Positions 46,439 through 56,610 of a stretch of DNA of 64,000 nucleotides are shown here, in pieces (the stretch's first letter is position 1; each line of letters starts with the position of its first letter). The notes under the pieces are model-generated. The model was not told where the DNA came from. It did not search any database and saw only the letters and a list, made by a program, of their open reading frames with translations. This stretch comes from Chloroflexota bacterium. Its GTDB lineage: Bacteria > Chloroflexota > Anaerolineae > Anaerolineales > UBA11579. The position numbers and the translations under genes are program-made. The DNA is taken from positions 124,001 through 188,000 of the forward strand of contig VRUJ01000001.1 of assembly GCA_019456165.1 (NCBI GenBank), written 5' to 3'.

Positions 46439-48571
46439 ATGGAAGAACCAAGCGTTCTAGATTACTTCAAGGCCCTACTCACCCCCTGGCGCGGTAAAAC
46501 CCCTGAAATACCGCCTTTGCCAGATAAAGGAGTGGTCCACCGTGTGGAAACGCAGCCTAGAACCACACCGGATGCAATTGACTATGCAGGGTTTAATATT
46601 TCAGAATTACCCTGGCGAGTTCTTACTCCGTTGATCCTGGCTCTTCTGGCACAAAATTTTTTAGGACCCCCGCGGCCTGCTCTTAGAACAGGAGTTATCA
46701 TTTATCTGATCGCGCTAGCAGGGTTAATTTGGGCAAACCTGCGCGGCGAGTTGAGACTGCCAAGCCCGCGAGAGTCAAAGCCACTCCATACCTCACCGAG
46801 CATTCTACAGTTACCCTTGAGGCTTGGTATTGGCTTTAGTACATTGGTTTTCCTGGCATTTGTCGGAAACAAGTTCACATCATTTAACGTGTTGATCTGG
46901 GGGATCGCGATTTGGTATATGGTATTGGCTTTCTGGGTACCAAATACCAGTAGCAAGCCGAGGCTTGAGCGCCTGCGGGATTTTCTGGCAAATCCTAGTT
47001 GGAACATTAAGATTACACGCTGGACATTATTAGTTGTGGCCGCGATAGGGATTTCTATCTTTTTTCGCACCTACCGCCTGACCGAAATTCCCCCTGAAAT
47101 GGTCAGCGACCACGCAGAAACCATACAAGATGTTTACGATATTCTCCAAGGCGAAACATCCATTTTCTTCCCGCGCAATTCTGGGCGCGAGCCGCTGCAT
47201 TATTACTTTACCGCCGCTCTGGTAAACCTGTTTAATTCAGGATTAAACTTTGATATCCTAAAAGTAGGCACGATATTAGCAGGATTATTGATGCTGCCTT
47301 ATATGTATTTGCTTGGAAAAGAAGTAGGCAACCGCAATGTCGGCTTCTTAGCTCTGCTGATAACCGGAATAGCGTACTGGCCGAATGTATTAGCGCGTGT
47401 AGATCTTCGCATCATACTTTATCCTGCCTTCGCAGCGCCTACTTTATTTTATCTGCTGCGCGGCATCCGTACGACCAATCGCAACGACTTCATCAAGGCT
47501 GGGATAGCCTTAGGCTTAGGCCTGCACGGGTACACCCCCTTTAGAATCGTGCCCATAGTGGTCTTGATTGGGATAGGATTATTTCTGCTGCACAAGCAAT
47601 CTCAAGGGCTACGTAGGCAAACCATAATTTCCTTGGGAATCTTGAGTTTAATTTCCCTGGTGATTTTTCTACCTCTCCTGCGGTATTCCCTTGAAAATCC
47701 AGAGATGTTTTCCGTTCGTGCCTTCTCTCGCCTTGGGTCATCCGAGCGCTCCTTACCTGACCCAGCCTTGGATATTTTTCTACAGAATTTTTGGGATGCT
47801 CTATGGATGATGAATTACACCAACAGCAGTAGTTGGGTGGTCTCAATCCCAGGGCGTCCCATGCTGGACCTGGTCTCAGCTAGTCTATTCCTGATGGGTT
47901 GCGTGCTGCTATTGGCGCGTTACTTCCGTAAGTTGAATTGGGTGGATTTATTCTTGGTAATTTCTGTACCATTACTGATGATGCCTTCCATCCTATCGTT
48001 AGCATTTCCAGAAGAAAACCCGACCTCCAACCGGTCTGCGGGCGCGTTAGTGCCTGTTTTTCTGATCGTTGCGTTGGCTTTGGAATGCCTATTGAGAGGC
48101 ATCAAGTCAAAACTCAATTCGCCAGCAGGAACACGCCTCGCATGGGGCATCGGAATCGCTCTTTTTAGTTGGTCAGCAACAATAAATTACGGATTGACTT
48201 TTGACCAATACTATGCAATGTATGTACAGAATTCTTGGAACACATCCGAGATGGGCGAAGTGATCGGCAATTTTGCTAATACTGTCGGCCATAGGGATCA
48301 AGCCTGGGTGATGGCTAAAGCCCATTGGGTGGATAACCGCCTGGTGGGAATAGAAGCTGGCTTCCCAAATAAAAATTATGAAATGTTTCCTGAAAACCTC
48401 GAAACCACGCTCAACGTGCCCGGGCCAAAAATATTTCTGGTCAAGTTTGATGATCCAGAGGCTTTAAAAGCTTTGGAAGAAATTTATCCTCTAGGCGTCA
48501 GTTCATTGTACGAATCCCAACACGAGTTCAAAGATTTCTTCATTTTCTTTGTGCCGGGTGATGAAGGATAG
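46439..48571 (+). CDS. GT-C family glycosyltransferase (GT39/ArnT-like membrane protein)
   Basis: A 710-residue protein with about a dozen membrane helices. After a cytosolic N-terminus of about 50 residues, the first large external loop carries an acidic motif (MVSDHAETIQDVYD) followed by PRNSGREPLHYYF, the arrangement seen in PMT/ArnT-like GT-C enzymes that use polyprenyl-phosphate sugars. The C-terminal about 100 residues (after the last helix) form a small external domain. The acceptor may be protein or glycan. It begins 8 nt after the methyltransferase and is 12 nt from the giant fusion gene. Confidence 0.85.
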   Translation: MEEPSVLDYFKALLTPWRGKTPEIPPLPDKGVVHRVETQPRTTPDAIDYAGFNISELPWRVLTPLILALLAQNFLGPPRPALRTGVIIYLIALAGLIWANLRGELRLPSPRESKPLHTSPSILQLPLRLGIGFSTLVFLAFVGNKFTSFNVLIWGIAIWYMVLAFWVPNTSSKPRLERLRDFLANPSWNIKITRWTLLVVAAIGISIFFRTYRLTEIPPEMVSDHAETIQDVYDILQGETSIFFPRNSGREPLHYYFTAALVNLFNSGLNFDILKVGTILAGLLMLPYMYLLGKEVGNRNVGFLALLITGIAYWPNVLARVDLRIILYPAFAAPTLFYLLRGIRTTNRNDFIKAGIALGLGLHGYTPFRIVPIVVLIGIGLFLLHKQSQGLRRQTIISLGILSLISLVIFLPLLRYSLENPEMFSVRAFSRLGSSERSLPDPALDIFLQNFWDALWMMNYTNSSSWVVSIPGRPMLDLVSASLFLMGCVLLLARYFRKLNWVDLFLVISVPLLMMPSILSLAFPEENPTSNRSAGALVPVFLIVALALECLLRGIKSKLNSPAGTRLAWGIGIALFSWSATINYGLTFDQYYAMYVQNSWNTSEMGEVIGNFANTVGHRDQAWVMAKAHWVDNRLVGIEAGFPNKNYEMFPENLETTLNVPGPKIFLVKFDDPEALKALEEIYPLGVSSLYESQHEFKDFFIFFVPGDEG

Positions 48572-48583
48572 CGGTCAAATAGG

Positions 48584-51500
48584 ATGACAGAGTCTGCCAT
48601 GAGTTCAGTCGATTCATTTTCGAAGAATAAGCGGCTTTGGGTTTACCCGTTTTTAGCTCTTATTTTGATCCTGGGCGCCTATTTTCGCTTTTCGGGTCTG
48701 GATTGGGATGAAGGCCACCACCCACACCCAGATGAGCGTTTCCTAACCGGGGTTGAAACCAGCCTTATCCCGGTCAATAACCTAGGCGAGTACTTCAACA
48801 CCGACAATTCAACTCTAAACCCACACAACCGCGGCAGCGGTCTCTTTGTCTATGGCACAATGCCCATCTTTTTAGTACGCTACCTGGGAGACTTGCTGCA
48901 CCAGGCTGGGATATGGATGTCTCAGTTTGATCTAAGCGAAGGAAGTGAATTCAGCCAATCAATAGCCGTATTTTCTCGCCAATTATTGGATATGAATTCC
49001 TATAACGGATTCAAAATGACGGGGCGTTATTGGTCCTCTTTGGCCGATTTGTTTGTAGTTGTGCTCGTGTATCAGGTTGCGGCACGCGTTTACGACAAAC
49101 GTGTAGGGGTGCTGGCTGCGGCATTCTCGGCTTTCAGCGTACTCCAGATTCAATTGTCCCATTACTTCACAGTGGATACATCCATAACTTTATTTACCTT
49201 TTTATCGATTTATTTCGCCGTACTGATAGCTACTGAAAAACCTAAACACAAACCCGAACTTACAGATAAAGACAGTAACGCACCTCCATCTCGATTTAAA
49301 TCAGCATTTAACATGCGCCTATTTATTTGGTTCGGTGTAGCTTTGGGCCTTGCTGCTGCATCCAAAATCAATGCTGCTCCTGTAGCCCTGATGCTGCCCT
49401 TGGCAGTTCTCCTGCGCATTTCAGATATGAGTAAAGAAGAACGCCGCCAAGAAGTAACCAACGTATTTTCGTATCTGACTTTGGCTGCTTTAGTCAGTTT
49501 GCTGGTTTTTCGCATCTTCCAACCTTATGCCTTCAGCGGTCCGGGTTTCTTCGGGATGAGTTTCAACGATAAATGGGTGGCCAATATACAGGAAGTTATC
49601 AGATTGGCCGGGGCGGATTGGCCGCCTTCCCTGCAATGGGCGCGCCGACCGATTTGGTTCTCCTTCGAGAATATTGTCTTATGGGGGCTGGGCTTGCCAT
49701 TAGCAATCGCTGCTTGGGGAGGCTTTGTATGGCTGGGCTGGCGTATCCTCAAAGGAAAATGGCGCAAGCACATCTTGCTTTGGATTTGGACAGCCGCCTA
49801 CTTCACATGGCAGTCGTCTCTTTTCAATCCAACGATGCGCTACCAGCTTCCGATCTACCCCACATTAGTAATATTTGCAGCCTGGGCGATAATTGCTTTG
49901 TGGGACCTGGTTTCAGCGCAAAAGAAGCTAGTGGGTACGGCTAAAAATGTTCTCCAAACGATTGTATTAGTGATAGGAAGCGCTTCTTTGTTGGGTACTT
50001 TCCTTTGGGCATTGGCATTTTCAAATATTTATACGCAAACAGAACCACGCTTAGAAGCCTCCCGCTGGATTTACGCCAACTTACCAGGGCCGCTGACTCT
50101 TCATATTGAGACAGATGACGGAGTCTTTAACCAACCGCTGCCTTTTATTTATAACCAGGACTTCAGTTCCAACGATCCATACTTTACCTCCTTTACAGCA
50201 ATGGCGAATGGTACTCTATCTGAGATCCAAGTGAAACACATCCTTGCACCCTCTAACCTGGCTTTTTACGATGCACAAAACTTAGCAGGTCCTATCGCGA
50301 GCGCAAGTGAAGTCTTCGACTATTCAGAGCAAACCCAGGAACCTTTTCAAGGTATTTCAATTAACTTGCCCGATTCTAACCCCCTACCCTTCGAGGAAGA
50401 CTATCCAGTATTTGCCCCTGAGACCGAATACCTCGTCCAATTTGCATTGCCTCCTGGCGAAGGCAGTTTGCTATTACAAGATGTCAGTCTTAGTTTAGTG
50501 CCGTCAGAGGAACAACCAAATGTGATCTTGCCCCTTTTAGAGCTGGATTCAGAAACACTTGAGGCCGGGTCTGTTTTCCAAGCTCTTATAAACTTCCCAG
50601 TTCCGACCGAAGTAAAAGGCATCACGATCATATACTCCATCATAGAACCTCTTCAGCCCGCTGCTCAAACCATAAACCTGATATTAGCTTCCACCCCAGA
50701 CCTCAGCCAGGTATTGGCCACATCCAGTGAGATTATAGATATTTCAAACGATCTCTTTGCATACTCCGATGAGCAATACCTTACATTCGACCAGCCCATT
50801 GGGTTGATTGAAGGAATGATCTATTATATGGAGTTGAGCCTGGAAGATGAGGCTGGCTCGGTGAAACTATTGGGCGCTGCTGCGGCAATTGAAACTGGCT
50901 GGGATATGGGCTTGCCCTTTCCTGAAGGCGGATACGATGGTTATGGAGGACTTTATCAGCCAGGTATAAATTTGGACATTTACGCGGATGATAACCAGAC
51001 AAAACTCGACCGTTTCCTATCTAGTCTAGATATTTCTGAATATCTGCTGATCAGCTCAAGCCGCCAATGGGCCAGCACCACACGCATCCCCGAACGTTTC
51101 CCTCTGACCTCAGCATACTACCGCCACTTACTAGGTTGTCCGCAAAGTGAAACGATTGAATGGTGCTATAACGTAGCCCAGATCGGGACTTTTGAAGGCA
51201 ATTTGGGTTTCGAGATCGTACAAATCTTCCAAAACAATCCATCTATCGGCTCTTTCGAGATTAACGACCAGTTTTCGGAAGAAGCTTTTACAGTCTATGA
51301 CCACCCCAAGGTTTTCATTTTCCAAAAGACTGAAGCGTATGACTCTGAAGTAGTCAGCTCTCTACTAAGTGCAGTGGACCTCAGTAATGTGCAGATCCTT
51401 TCTCCCATGCAAGTATCTGGAGGACTCCCGCCAAGCTTGCAGTTATCCGCTGATGAGGTTGCTTCCCAGCAAGCTGGTGGAACCTGGTCAGAGTTGTTCA

Positions 51501-53998
51501 ACGTGGATAACCTGGTCAACAGCTCGCAACCCGTTGCCGTATTGGTATGGTATTTGGGCGTGCTTGGGCTAGGAATAGTTGTCTATCCATTGGTGCGCCT
51601 GGCTTTGCCTGGCCTGGCAGATAGGGGCTACCCTCTTTCTCGCACAGTCGGGCTGTTAATACTTTCATATCTCAGTTGGATAGGCGGTTCGGCTGGTTTG
51701 CCTTTCAGCCGCTTAACCATCGGGATTATATTGATCATTATCGCCATTGCTGGGGGTTTTACCGCTTACCGCCAAAGGGAGGAATTACGCGCAGAATGGG
51801 TTTCAAGACGAAGCTACTTCCTCAAGATTGAAGTTCTGTTTTTGACATTCTTCTTGTTGGGTTTGCTTATCCGTTTTGGCAACCCAGATTTGTGGCACCC
51901 GGCTAAGGGCGGCGAAAAGCCAATGGATCTCTCCTACCTCACAGCCATTATCAAGAGTTCATCCTTCCCGCCATATGATCCCTGGTTTGCGGGCGGATAT
52001 ATCAACTATTATTATTACGGCTTTGTATTCGTTGGTTCTCTGGTCAAATTCTTGGGTATCAATCCCACGGTGGCGTATAACCTGATCTTGCCGACTTTGC
52101 TAAGCATGGTTGGTATGGGCGCCTTCACGATGGGTTGGAACATATACGTGCACCGCCGTGAAAAAACCGAAGTCGATGAAGAGTCCCCTGCCCCCCATAC
52201 GTCTCCCTGGCTGGTTGGGGGTGCCGCCGCATTGGGCATGGCCATTTTGGGTAATCTGGGCACCCTGAGAATGGTTTTTCGCGGTTACCAACGTCTGGGA
52301 GCTCTAGGCGGCTTCGTTGAAGAATCTGCTATGTTTACCAAGTGGGTGTGGGCATTCCGTGGATTCTTTGAATCCTTAAAGGGCGCTTCTTTAGAAAGTG
52401 TTTATGGGATTGGGGACTGGTACTGGAATCCTAGCCGCGTAATTCCCCCGCCTAGTGAACCTATCACCGAATTCCCTATATTCACTTTTTTATATGCCGA
52501 CTTGCACGCACATCTCATGGCCTTGCCGCTGACTCTGTTAGCTGCTAGTTGGGCACTTTCAGTGGTATTTGGGAAAGCCTGGAAGCAGAAACGCACACCT
52601 CTTAGAATTGGATGGAGCTTATTACTGGGAGGTTTAGCGATTGGCTCCCTGTGGCCGACCAACACCTGGGACTATCCCACCTACCTAGTATTGGGAATTG
52701 TGGCTCTTGGCTATTCTATCTGGCAGTATTATCATCCAAAAGAATCAAGGTTGCAGGCAAAGCTCACCACCAACGGATTGCGAATCGTTGCCATTATTAT
52801 TAGTGGGGGGTTATTAATTGCATTCAGTCGATTACTCTATAGTCCTTACTACCAAGCCTATGCCCAGGGTTACTCTAGTGCAAGTGCCTGGACAGGTCCA
52901 CTAACACCCTCAGGTTCATATTTCACTCATTGGGGTTTATTCTTGTTCGTCCTGGTAACTTGGTTGGCCTGGGAAACCTATCAATGGATGGCAACCACGC
53001 CGCTATCATCCTTACGCAAGTTGATTCCCTTCAAAGGCCCGATAATCGGAGCTTTCAGCGTGTTGTTTATCATGGTAGTTTATCTTCAATTAAGCCGGGA
53101 TGTTTTCACAACCTGGATCTCTTTACCATTGGCTGCCTGGTCTGGAGTATTGCTCCTACGCCCCAATTTATCCGACGGCAAACGCATCGTGCTCTTTTTA
53201 ATGGGAACTGGATTTTTCCTCACTTTGTTGGTTGAGTTAGTTGTGATCGCAGGAGATGTTGGCAGAATGAACACGGTCTTTAAATTCTACATGCAGGTCT
53301 GGACCTTGTTCGCAGTCAGCAGCGCCGTTGCTCTAGGTTGGATATTATCTGAAATCCGATACTGGAAGCCATCAAAGCGCACCGTGTGGCAATTAGCCCT
53401 GGCCGCTCTGGTTGGTGCAGCCGCTTTATTCCCCATATTTGCTACGGTAAGCAAAATTAAAGACCGCATGTCCCTTGAAGCCCCCAACAGCCTGGATGGC
53501 ATGGCATTTATGGAATATGCCTCATATGCAACCCACGATATAAACCTGGGGTATGCGGTAATCATGGACCTAAGCCAGGACTATGCTGCAATCCAATGGA
53601 TGCAAGATAATGTTGAGGGTTCTCCGGTGATAGTCGAAGCCAATAACCCACAATATTTTTGGGGGACACGCTTTACTATTTACACTGGTCTTCCCAGCGT
53701 TGTTGGTTGGGAATGGCACCAGATCCAACAGCGTTCCTTTGTTCCAGGAAATCCGGTGATAGAGCGCGTTGCCCAGGTTAGAGAATTTTATGAAACAGAG
53801 GATCAGGCTCAAGCCCAGGTATTTCTGCAAACATACGGCGTAAAATACATAATCGTCGGCCAACTAGAACGCGCCACGTATTTAACTGCAGGAATGGAGA
53901 AATTTGAAGCGCTCAATGGTGAGCTTTGGCAAGAAGTCTACCGGGACCAAGAAACCGTGATCTACGAAGTGCTCGCTAATACCCAGGAATTAGATTGA
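48584..53998 (+). CDS. Giant membrane protein: GT39-like glycosyltransferase fused to Chlor_Arch_YYY (DUF2298)
   Basis: An 1804-residue, uninterrupted frame. Residues about 1-510 are a GT-C membrane half with LDWDEGHHPHPDERF after the first helix (the probable catalytic acidic motif). Residues about 510-960 are a large soluble, external region rich in beta structure (predicted, e.g. FAPETEYLVQFALPP). From about 970 a second membrane half begins with LADRGYPLSRTVGLL and contains EKPMDLSYLTAI, DPWFAGGYINYYYYG (the YYY motif) and MNTVFKFYMQVWTL, all features of DUF2298; it ends with KYIIVGQLERATY. The next gene is a paralogue of this half alone. The function of DUF2298 is unknown; transfer of a polyprenyl-linked sugar is inferred. 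Confidence 0.85.
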   Translation: MTESAMSSVDSFSKNKRLWVYPFLALILILGAYFRFSGLDWDEGHHPHPDERFLTGVETSLIPVNNLGEYFNTDNSTLNPHNRGSGLFVYGTMPIFLVRYLGDLLHQAGIWMSQFDLSEGSEFSQSIAVFSRQLLDMNSYNGFKMTGRYWSSLADLFVVVLVYQVAARVYDKRVGVLAAAFSAFSVLQIQLSHYFTVDTSITLFTFLSIYFAVLIATEKPKHKPELTDKDSNAPPSRFKSAFNMRLFIWFGVALGLAAASKINAAPVALMLPLAVLLRISDMSKEERRQEVTNVFSYLTLAALVSLLVFRIFQPYAFSGPGFFGMSFNDKWVANIQEVIRLAGADWPPSLQWARRPIWFSFENIVLWGLGLPLAIAAWGGFVWLGWRILKGKWRKHILLWIWTAAYFTWQSSLFNPTMRYQLPIYPTLVIFAAWAIIALWDLVSAQKKLVGTAKNVLQTIVLVIGSASLLGTFLWALAFSNIYTQTEPRLEASRWIYANLPGPLTLHIETDDGVFNQPLPFIYNQDFSSNDPYFTSFTAMANGTLSEIQVKHILAPSNLAFYDAQNLAGPIASASEVFDYSEQTQEPFQGISINLPDSNPLPFEEDYPVFAPETEYLVQFALPPGEGSLLLQDVSLSLVPSEEQPNVILPLLELDSETLEAGSVFQALINFPVPTEVKGITIIYSIIEPLQPAAQTINLILASTPDLSQVLATSSEIIDISNDLFAYSDEQYLTFDQPIGLIEGMIYYMELSLEDEAGSVKLLGAAAAIETGWDMGLPFPEGGYDGYGGLYQPGINLDIYADDNQTKLDRFLSSLDISEYLLISSSRQWASTTRIPERFPLTSAYYRHLLGCPQSETIEWCYNVAQIGTFEGNLGFEIVQIFQNNPSIGSFEINDQFSEEAFTVYDHPKVFIFQKTEAYDSEVVSSLLSAVDLSNVQILSPMQVSGGLPPSLQLSADEVASQQAGGTWSELFNVDNLVNSSQPVAVLVWYLGVLGLGIVVYPLVRLALPGLADRGYPLSRTVGLLILSYLSWIGGSAGLPFSRLTIGIILIIIAIAGGFTAYRQREELRAEWVSRRSYFLKIEVLFLTFFLLGLLIRFGNPDLWHPAKGGEKPMDLSYLTAIIKSSSFPPYDPWFAGGYINYYYYGFVFVGSLVKFLGINPTVAYNLILPTLLSMVGMGAFTMGWNIYVHRREKTEVDEESPAPHTSPWLVGGAAALGMAILGNLGTLRMVFRGYQRLGALGGFVEESAMFTKWVWAFRGFFESLKGASLESVYGIGDWYWNPSRVIPPPSEPITEFPIFTFLYADLHAHLMALPLTLLAASWALSVVFGKAWKQKRTPLRIGWSLLLGGLAIGSLWPTNTWDYPTYLVLGIVALGYSIWQYYHPKESRLQAKLTTNGLRIVAIIISGGLLIAFSRLLYSPYYQAYAQGYSSASAWTGPLTPSGSYFTHWGLFLFVLVTWLAWETYQWMATTPLSSLRKLIPFKGPIIGAFSVLFIMVVYLQLSRDVFTTWISLPLAAWSGVLLLRPNLSDGKRIVLFLMGTGFFLTLLVELVVIAGDVGRMNTVFKFYMQVWTLFAVSSAVALGWILSEIRYWKPSKRTVWQLALAALVGAAALFPIFATVSKIKDRMSLEAPNSLDGMAFMEYASYATHDINLGYAVIMDLSQDYAAIQWMQDNVEGSPVIVEANNPQYFWGTRFTIYTGLPSVVGWEWHQIQQRSFVPGNPVIERVAQVREFYETEDQAQAQVFLQTYGVKYIIVGQLERATYLTAGMEKFEALNGELWQEVYRDQETVIYEVLANTQELD

Positions 53999-54011
53999 GC
54001 TAAGGATTTAT

Positions 54012-56573
54012 ATGCTGCCCACATTATATTGGTACCTGGCTGTTAGCCTAATTGGGCTGGTAACTTTCCCCCTAACCTTCCGCCTGCTGCCTGCCTTGCC
54101 GGACCGCGGCTATGCGCTCAGCAAGGCTTTGGGGCTTTTGTTGTGGGGTTTTATTTTCTGGCTGCTGAGTTCATTTGGCGTACTGGCAAACGATGCTGGT
54201 GGCATACTCTTCGCTTTGATCCTGCTGGCCGGATTGGGTATATGGTCGTGGCGCGGCCTGGATAAAGGCGAGATCAGCAAGTGGCTGCGCGATAAACGCA
54301 GTCTTATTTGGACAATAGAAATTCTCTTCGCGGCTGCATTTATCGGCTGGGTGATCGTGAGGGCGGCAGGCCCGGCGATATATGGCACCGAAAAACCAAT
54401 GGAGTTGGCCTTCATCAGCGCATCCATGCGCGCCCCCTTCATGCCCCCGCATGACCCCTGGCTTTCCGGATATGCCATTTCTTATTACTATTTCGGATAC
54501 ATCTTGACAGCCATGCTGGCAAACCTGACTGGCGCGACCGTGGGCGAGGCTTTCAATTTGGCGGTATCTCTCGTCTTCGCCCTCACCGCGATCGGAGCTT
54601 ATGGAATCGTTTACAACCTGCTGGCTCTATACTGGCCTAAAGGTGGTGGTAAGAACGTGACTTTAGCTTTGCTCAGCCCTGTATTTATGTTGTTGGTCAG
54701 CAATACAGAGGGTTTTTTGGAGATCCTGCACGCGGGTGGCGTGGGCTGGAGTGAGGACGAATCCGGGGCTTTGACATCTGACTTTTGGGAATGGCTGGAC
54801 ATCGAGAACTTGAGAGACCCGCCTCCTCAACCATTTGAATTGGAACCAAGAAGTTTTGATAATGACGGTTGGTGGTGGTGGCGGGCTTCTCGCGTCATCC
54901 AAGATTATGACTACGTGGGTAATGACCAAGAAATCATCAATGAATTCCCTATGTTCTCCTTCGTTCTGGGAGATTTGCACCCGCATGTTCTGGTCATGCC
55001 CTTTGTTTTTATTGGATTGGCGTTGGCGCTTAATTTATTCATGGGGGGCAGCCGCGGCCAGACGCGTATCCTGCGCTGGCGATTTGAGATCCACCCCCTT
55101 GCAATCTTGCTGGGTGCGGTAGTTTTTGGAGGGCTGGCTTTCCTGAGCATCTGGGAATTTCCCGTGCAGGTGGGCTTATTTGCCGCTGCCTACGCGCTGC
55201 GACAGGCACAGCAGCATGGTTGGGGGTGGAAACGTCTGCGCGAATTTATATCTTTAGGGCTTACCCTGGGTTTTGGCGGCATACTTCTGTATTTCCCATA
55301 TTTCGTTGGTTTCTCTTCCCAGGCAGGCGGAATTCTACCCACACTGCTATACCCCAGCCGCGGCGCGCAACTTTGGGTAATGTGGGGTACCCTCTGGCTG
55401 CCAATATTTGCATATCTGATCTACTTGTGGAGCAAACACGGGGATGCTTCCAAACTGCTTAAAGGTTTGCTGACCAGTATCAGTATAGTGTTACTGCTTT
55501 GGTTCATCTCGATAGGTTTAGCATTCTTTATTACACAAACTCTCCCAGCTTTGGGTGAAACTCTAGCCCAACTAGCAGAAAATTTATTGATTTCTACCAA
55601 TCCTATTTTAACTTGGATCGGTGAACGTTTAATCAATTTAACCGCGCTGATGCGTATTGCGGGAAGAGAATATTTAGGATCACTAAACGCACCGAATCTG
55701 AATGAATTATTATTTGAGGCATTTACGCGCCGCATGAATTACTCGGGAGGCTGGATTACCCTGACGGTGCTCCTGGCTCTCATTTTAGGGTTATTGTGGC
55801 GCAGTAGATCTGATAATGAGGTCACTCTTGAAGATACTGAAGAATCAAGTAACTCCAGCCATAAGTTCGCCCTTTTGCTGGCCTTATTTGGCACCATGCT
55901 GGTACTCGTGCCAGAGTTCATTTACTTGCGCGACTTCTTCGGATACCGCATCAACACAATCTTCAAATTCTATTACCAGGCCTGGTTGTTTTGGGCGATG
56001 GTGGCCGCATTTGGCAGCGCCATTCTGATAATTAAGCTGCAACCCATCTGGAGAATCCTTTTTTCCACATTATTGGTAGCAGTACTTTTCATCGGTCTAA
56101 CTTACACAGTTTTTGGAATTCTAGGCCGCACTAACAGTTTTAAACCGGTAAATGGCTTTGTCCTCGATGGTACTATCTACTCTAGCTATATATCCAGAGA
56201 CGATGCTGCAGCAGCGGAGTGGCTGCGCATTGCGCCCTTGGGTGTCCTGGTCGAAGCCATCAGCTCAAGCTATCACCCTGGAGGGCGCATATCCGCCATC
56301 AGCGGTCAATCCTCTCTGCTGGGGTGGCCTTTCCATGAAACCCAATGGCGGGGCGGGAATGTTGAAGTTGGAACACGAGAGATGGATATCCAGAAATTAT
56401 ACCAAACGGGCGATTGGTTGATTGCGCAGGAGATATTGGATGTGTATGATATTCGTTACGTATACATCGGGCAGCTTGAACGCAGCACCTATTTTCTCAA
56501 TGAAGGCAAGTTCATCCGTTTCCTCACTCCTGTTTATCAGCAGGGTTCGGTGACTATTTACCAAGTTCCTTAA
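54012..56573 (+). CDS. Chlor_Arch_YYY (DUF2298) membrane protein
   Basis: An 853-residue protein with about 16 membrane helices, homologous over its length to the C-terminal half of the preceding 1804-residue protein: PDRGYALSKALGLLLW, EKPMELAFI, DPWLSGYAISYYYFGYI, NTIFKFYYQAW and YIGQLERSTY align in order. DUF2298 occurs mainly in Chloroflexota and Archaea and has no assigned activity; it is probably GT-C-like. It begins 13 nt after the fusion gene stop. Confidence 0.85.
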   Translation: MLPTLYWYLAVSLIGLVTFPLTFRLLPALPDRGYALSKALGLLLWGFIFWLLSSFGVLANDAGGILFALILLAGLGIWSWRGLDKGEISKWLRDKRSLIWTIEILFAAAFIGWVIVRAAGPAIYGTEKPMELAFISASMRAPFMPPHDPWLSGYAISYYYFGYILTAMLANLTGATVGEAFNLAVSLVFALTAIGAYGIVYNLLALYWPKGGGKNVTLALLSPVFMLLVSNTEGFLEILHAGGVGWSEDESGALTSDFWEWLDIENLRDPPPQPFELEPRSFDNDGWWWWRASRVIQDYDYVGNDQEIINEFPMFSFVLGDLHPHVLVMPFVFIGLALALNLFMGGSRGQTRILRWRFEIHPLAILLGAVVFGGLAFLSIWEFPVQVGLFAAAYALRQAQQHGWGWKRLREFISLGLTLGFGGILLYFPYFVGFSSQAGGILPTLLYPSRGAQLWVMWGTLWLPIFAYLIYLWSKHGDASKLLKGLLTSISIVLLLWFISIGLAFFITQTLPALGETLAQLAENLLISTNPILTWIGERLINLTALMRIAGREYLGSLNAPNLNELLFEAFTRRMNYSGGWITLTVLLALILGLLWRSRSDNEVTLEDTEESSNSSHKFALLLALFGTMLVLVPEFIYLRDFFGYRINTIFKFYYQAWLFWAMVAAFGSAILIIKLQPIWRILFSTLLVAVLFIGLTYTVFGILGRTNSFKPVNGFVLDGTIYSSYISRDDAAAAEWLRIAPLGVLVEAISSSYHPGGRISAISGQSSLLGWPFHETQWRGGNVEVGTREMDIQKLYQTGDWLIAQEILDVYDIRYVYIGQLERSTYFLNEGKFIRFLTPVYQQGSVTIYQVP

Positions 56574-56599
56574 AATCAAATAGAATTCTTCTTGTGTTT

Positions 56600-56605
56600 T
56601 ATAAT
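56600..56605 (+). promoter_or_regulatory. -10 box overlapping the start region of the third GT-C gene
   Basis: TATAAT ends 5 nt before ATG 56611 (8 nt before ATG 56614). No Shine-Dalgarno; a leaderless internal transcript in the cluster is likely. Confidence 0.55.
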
Positions 56606-56610
56606 ATTAA

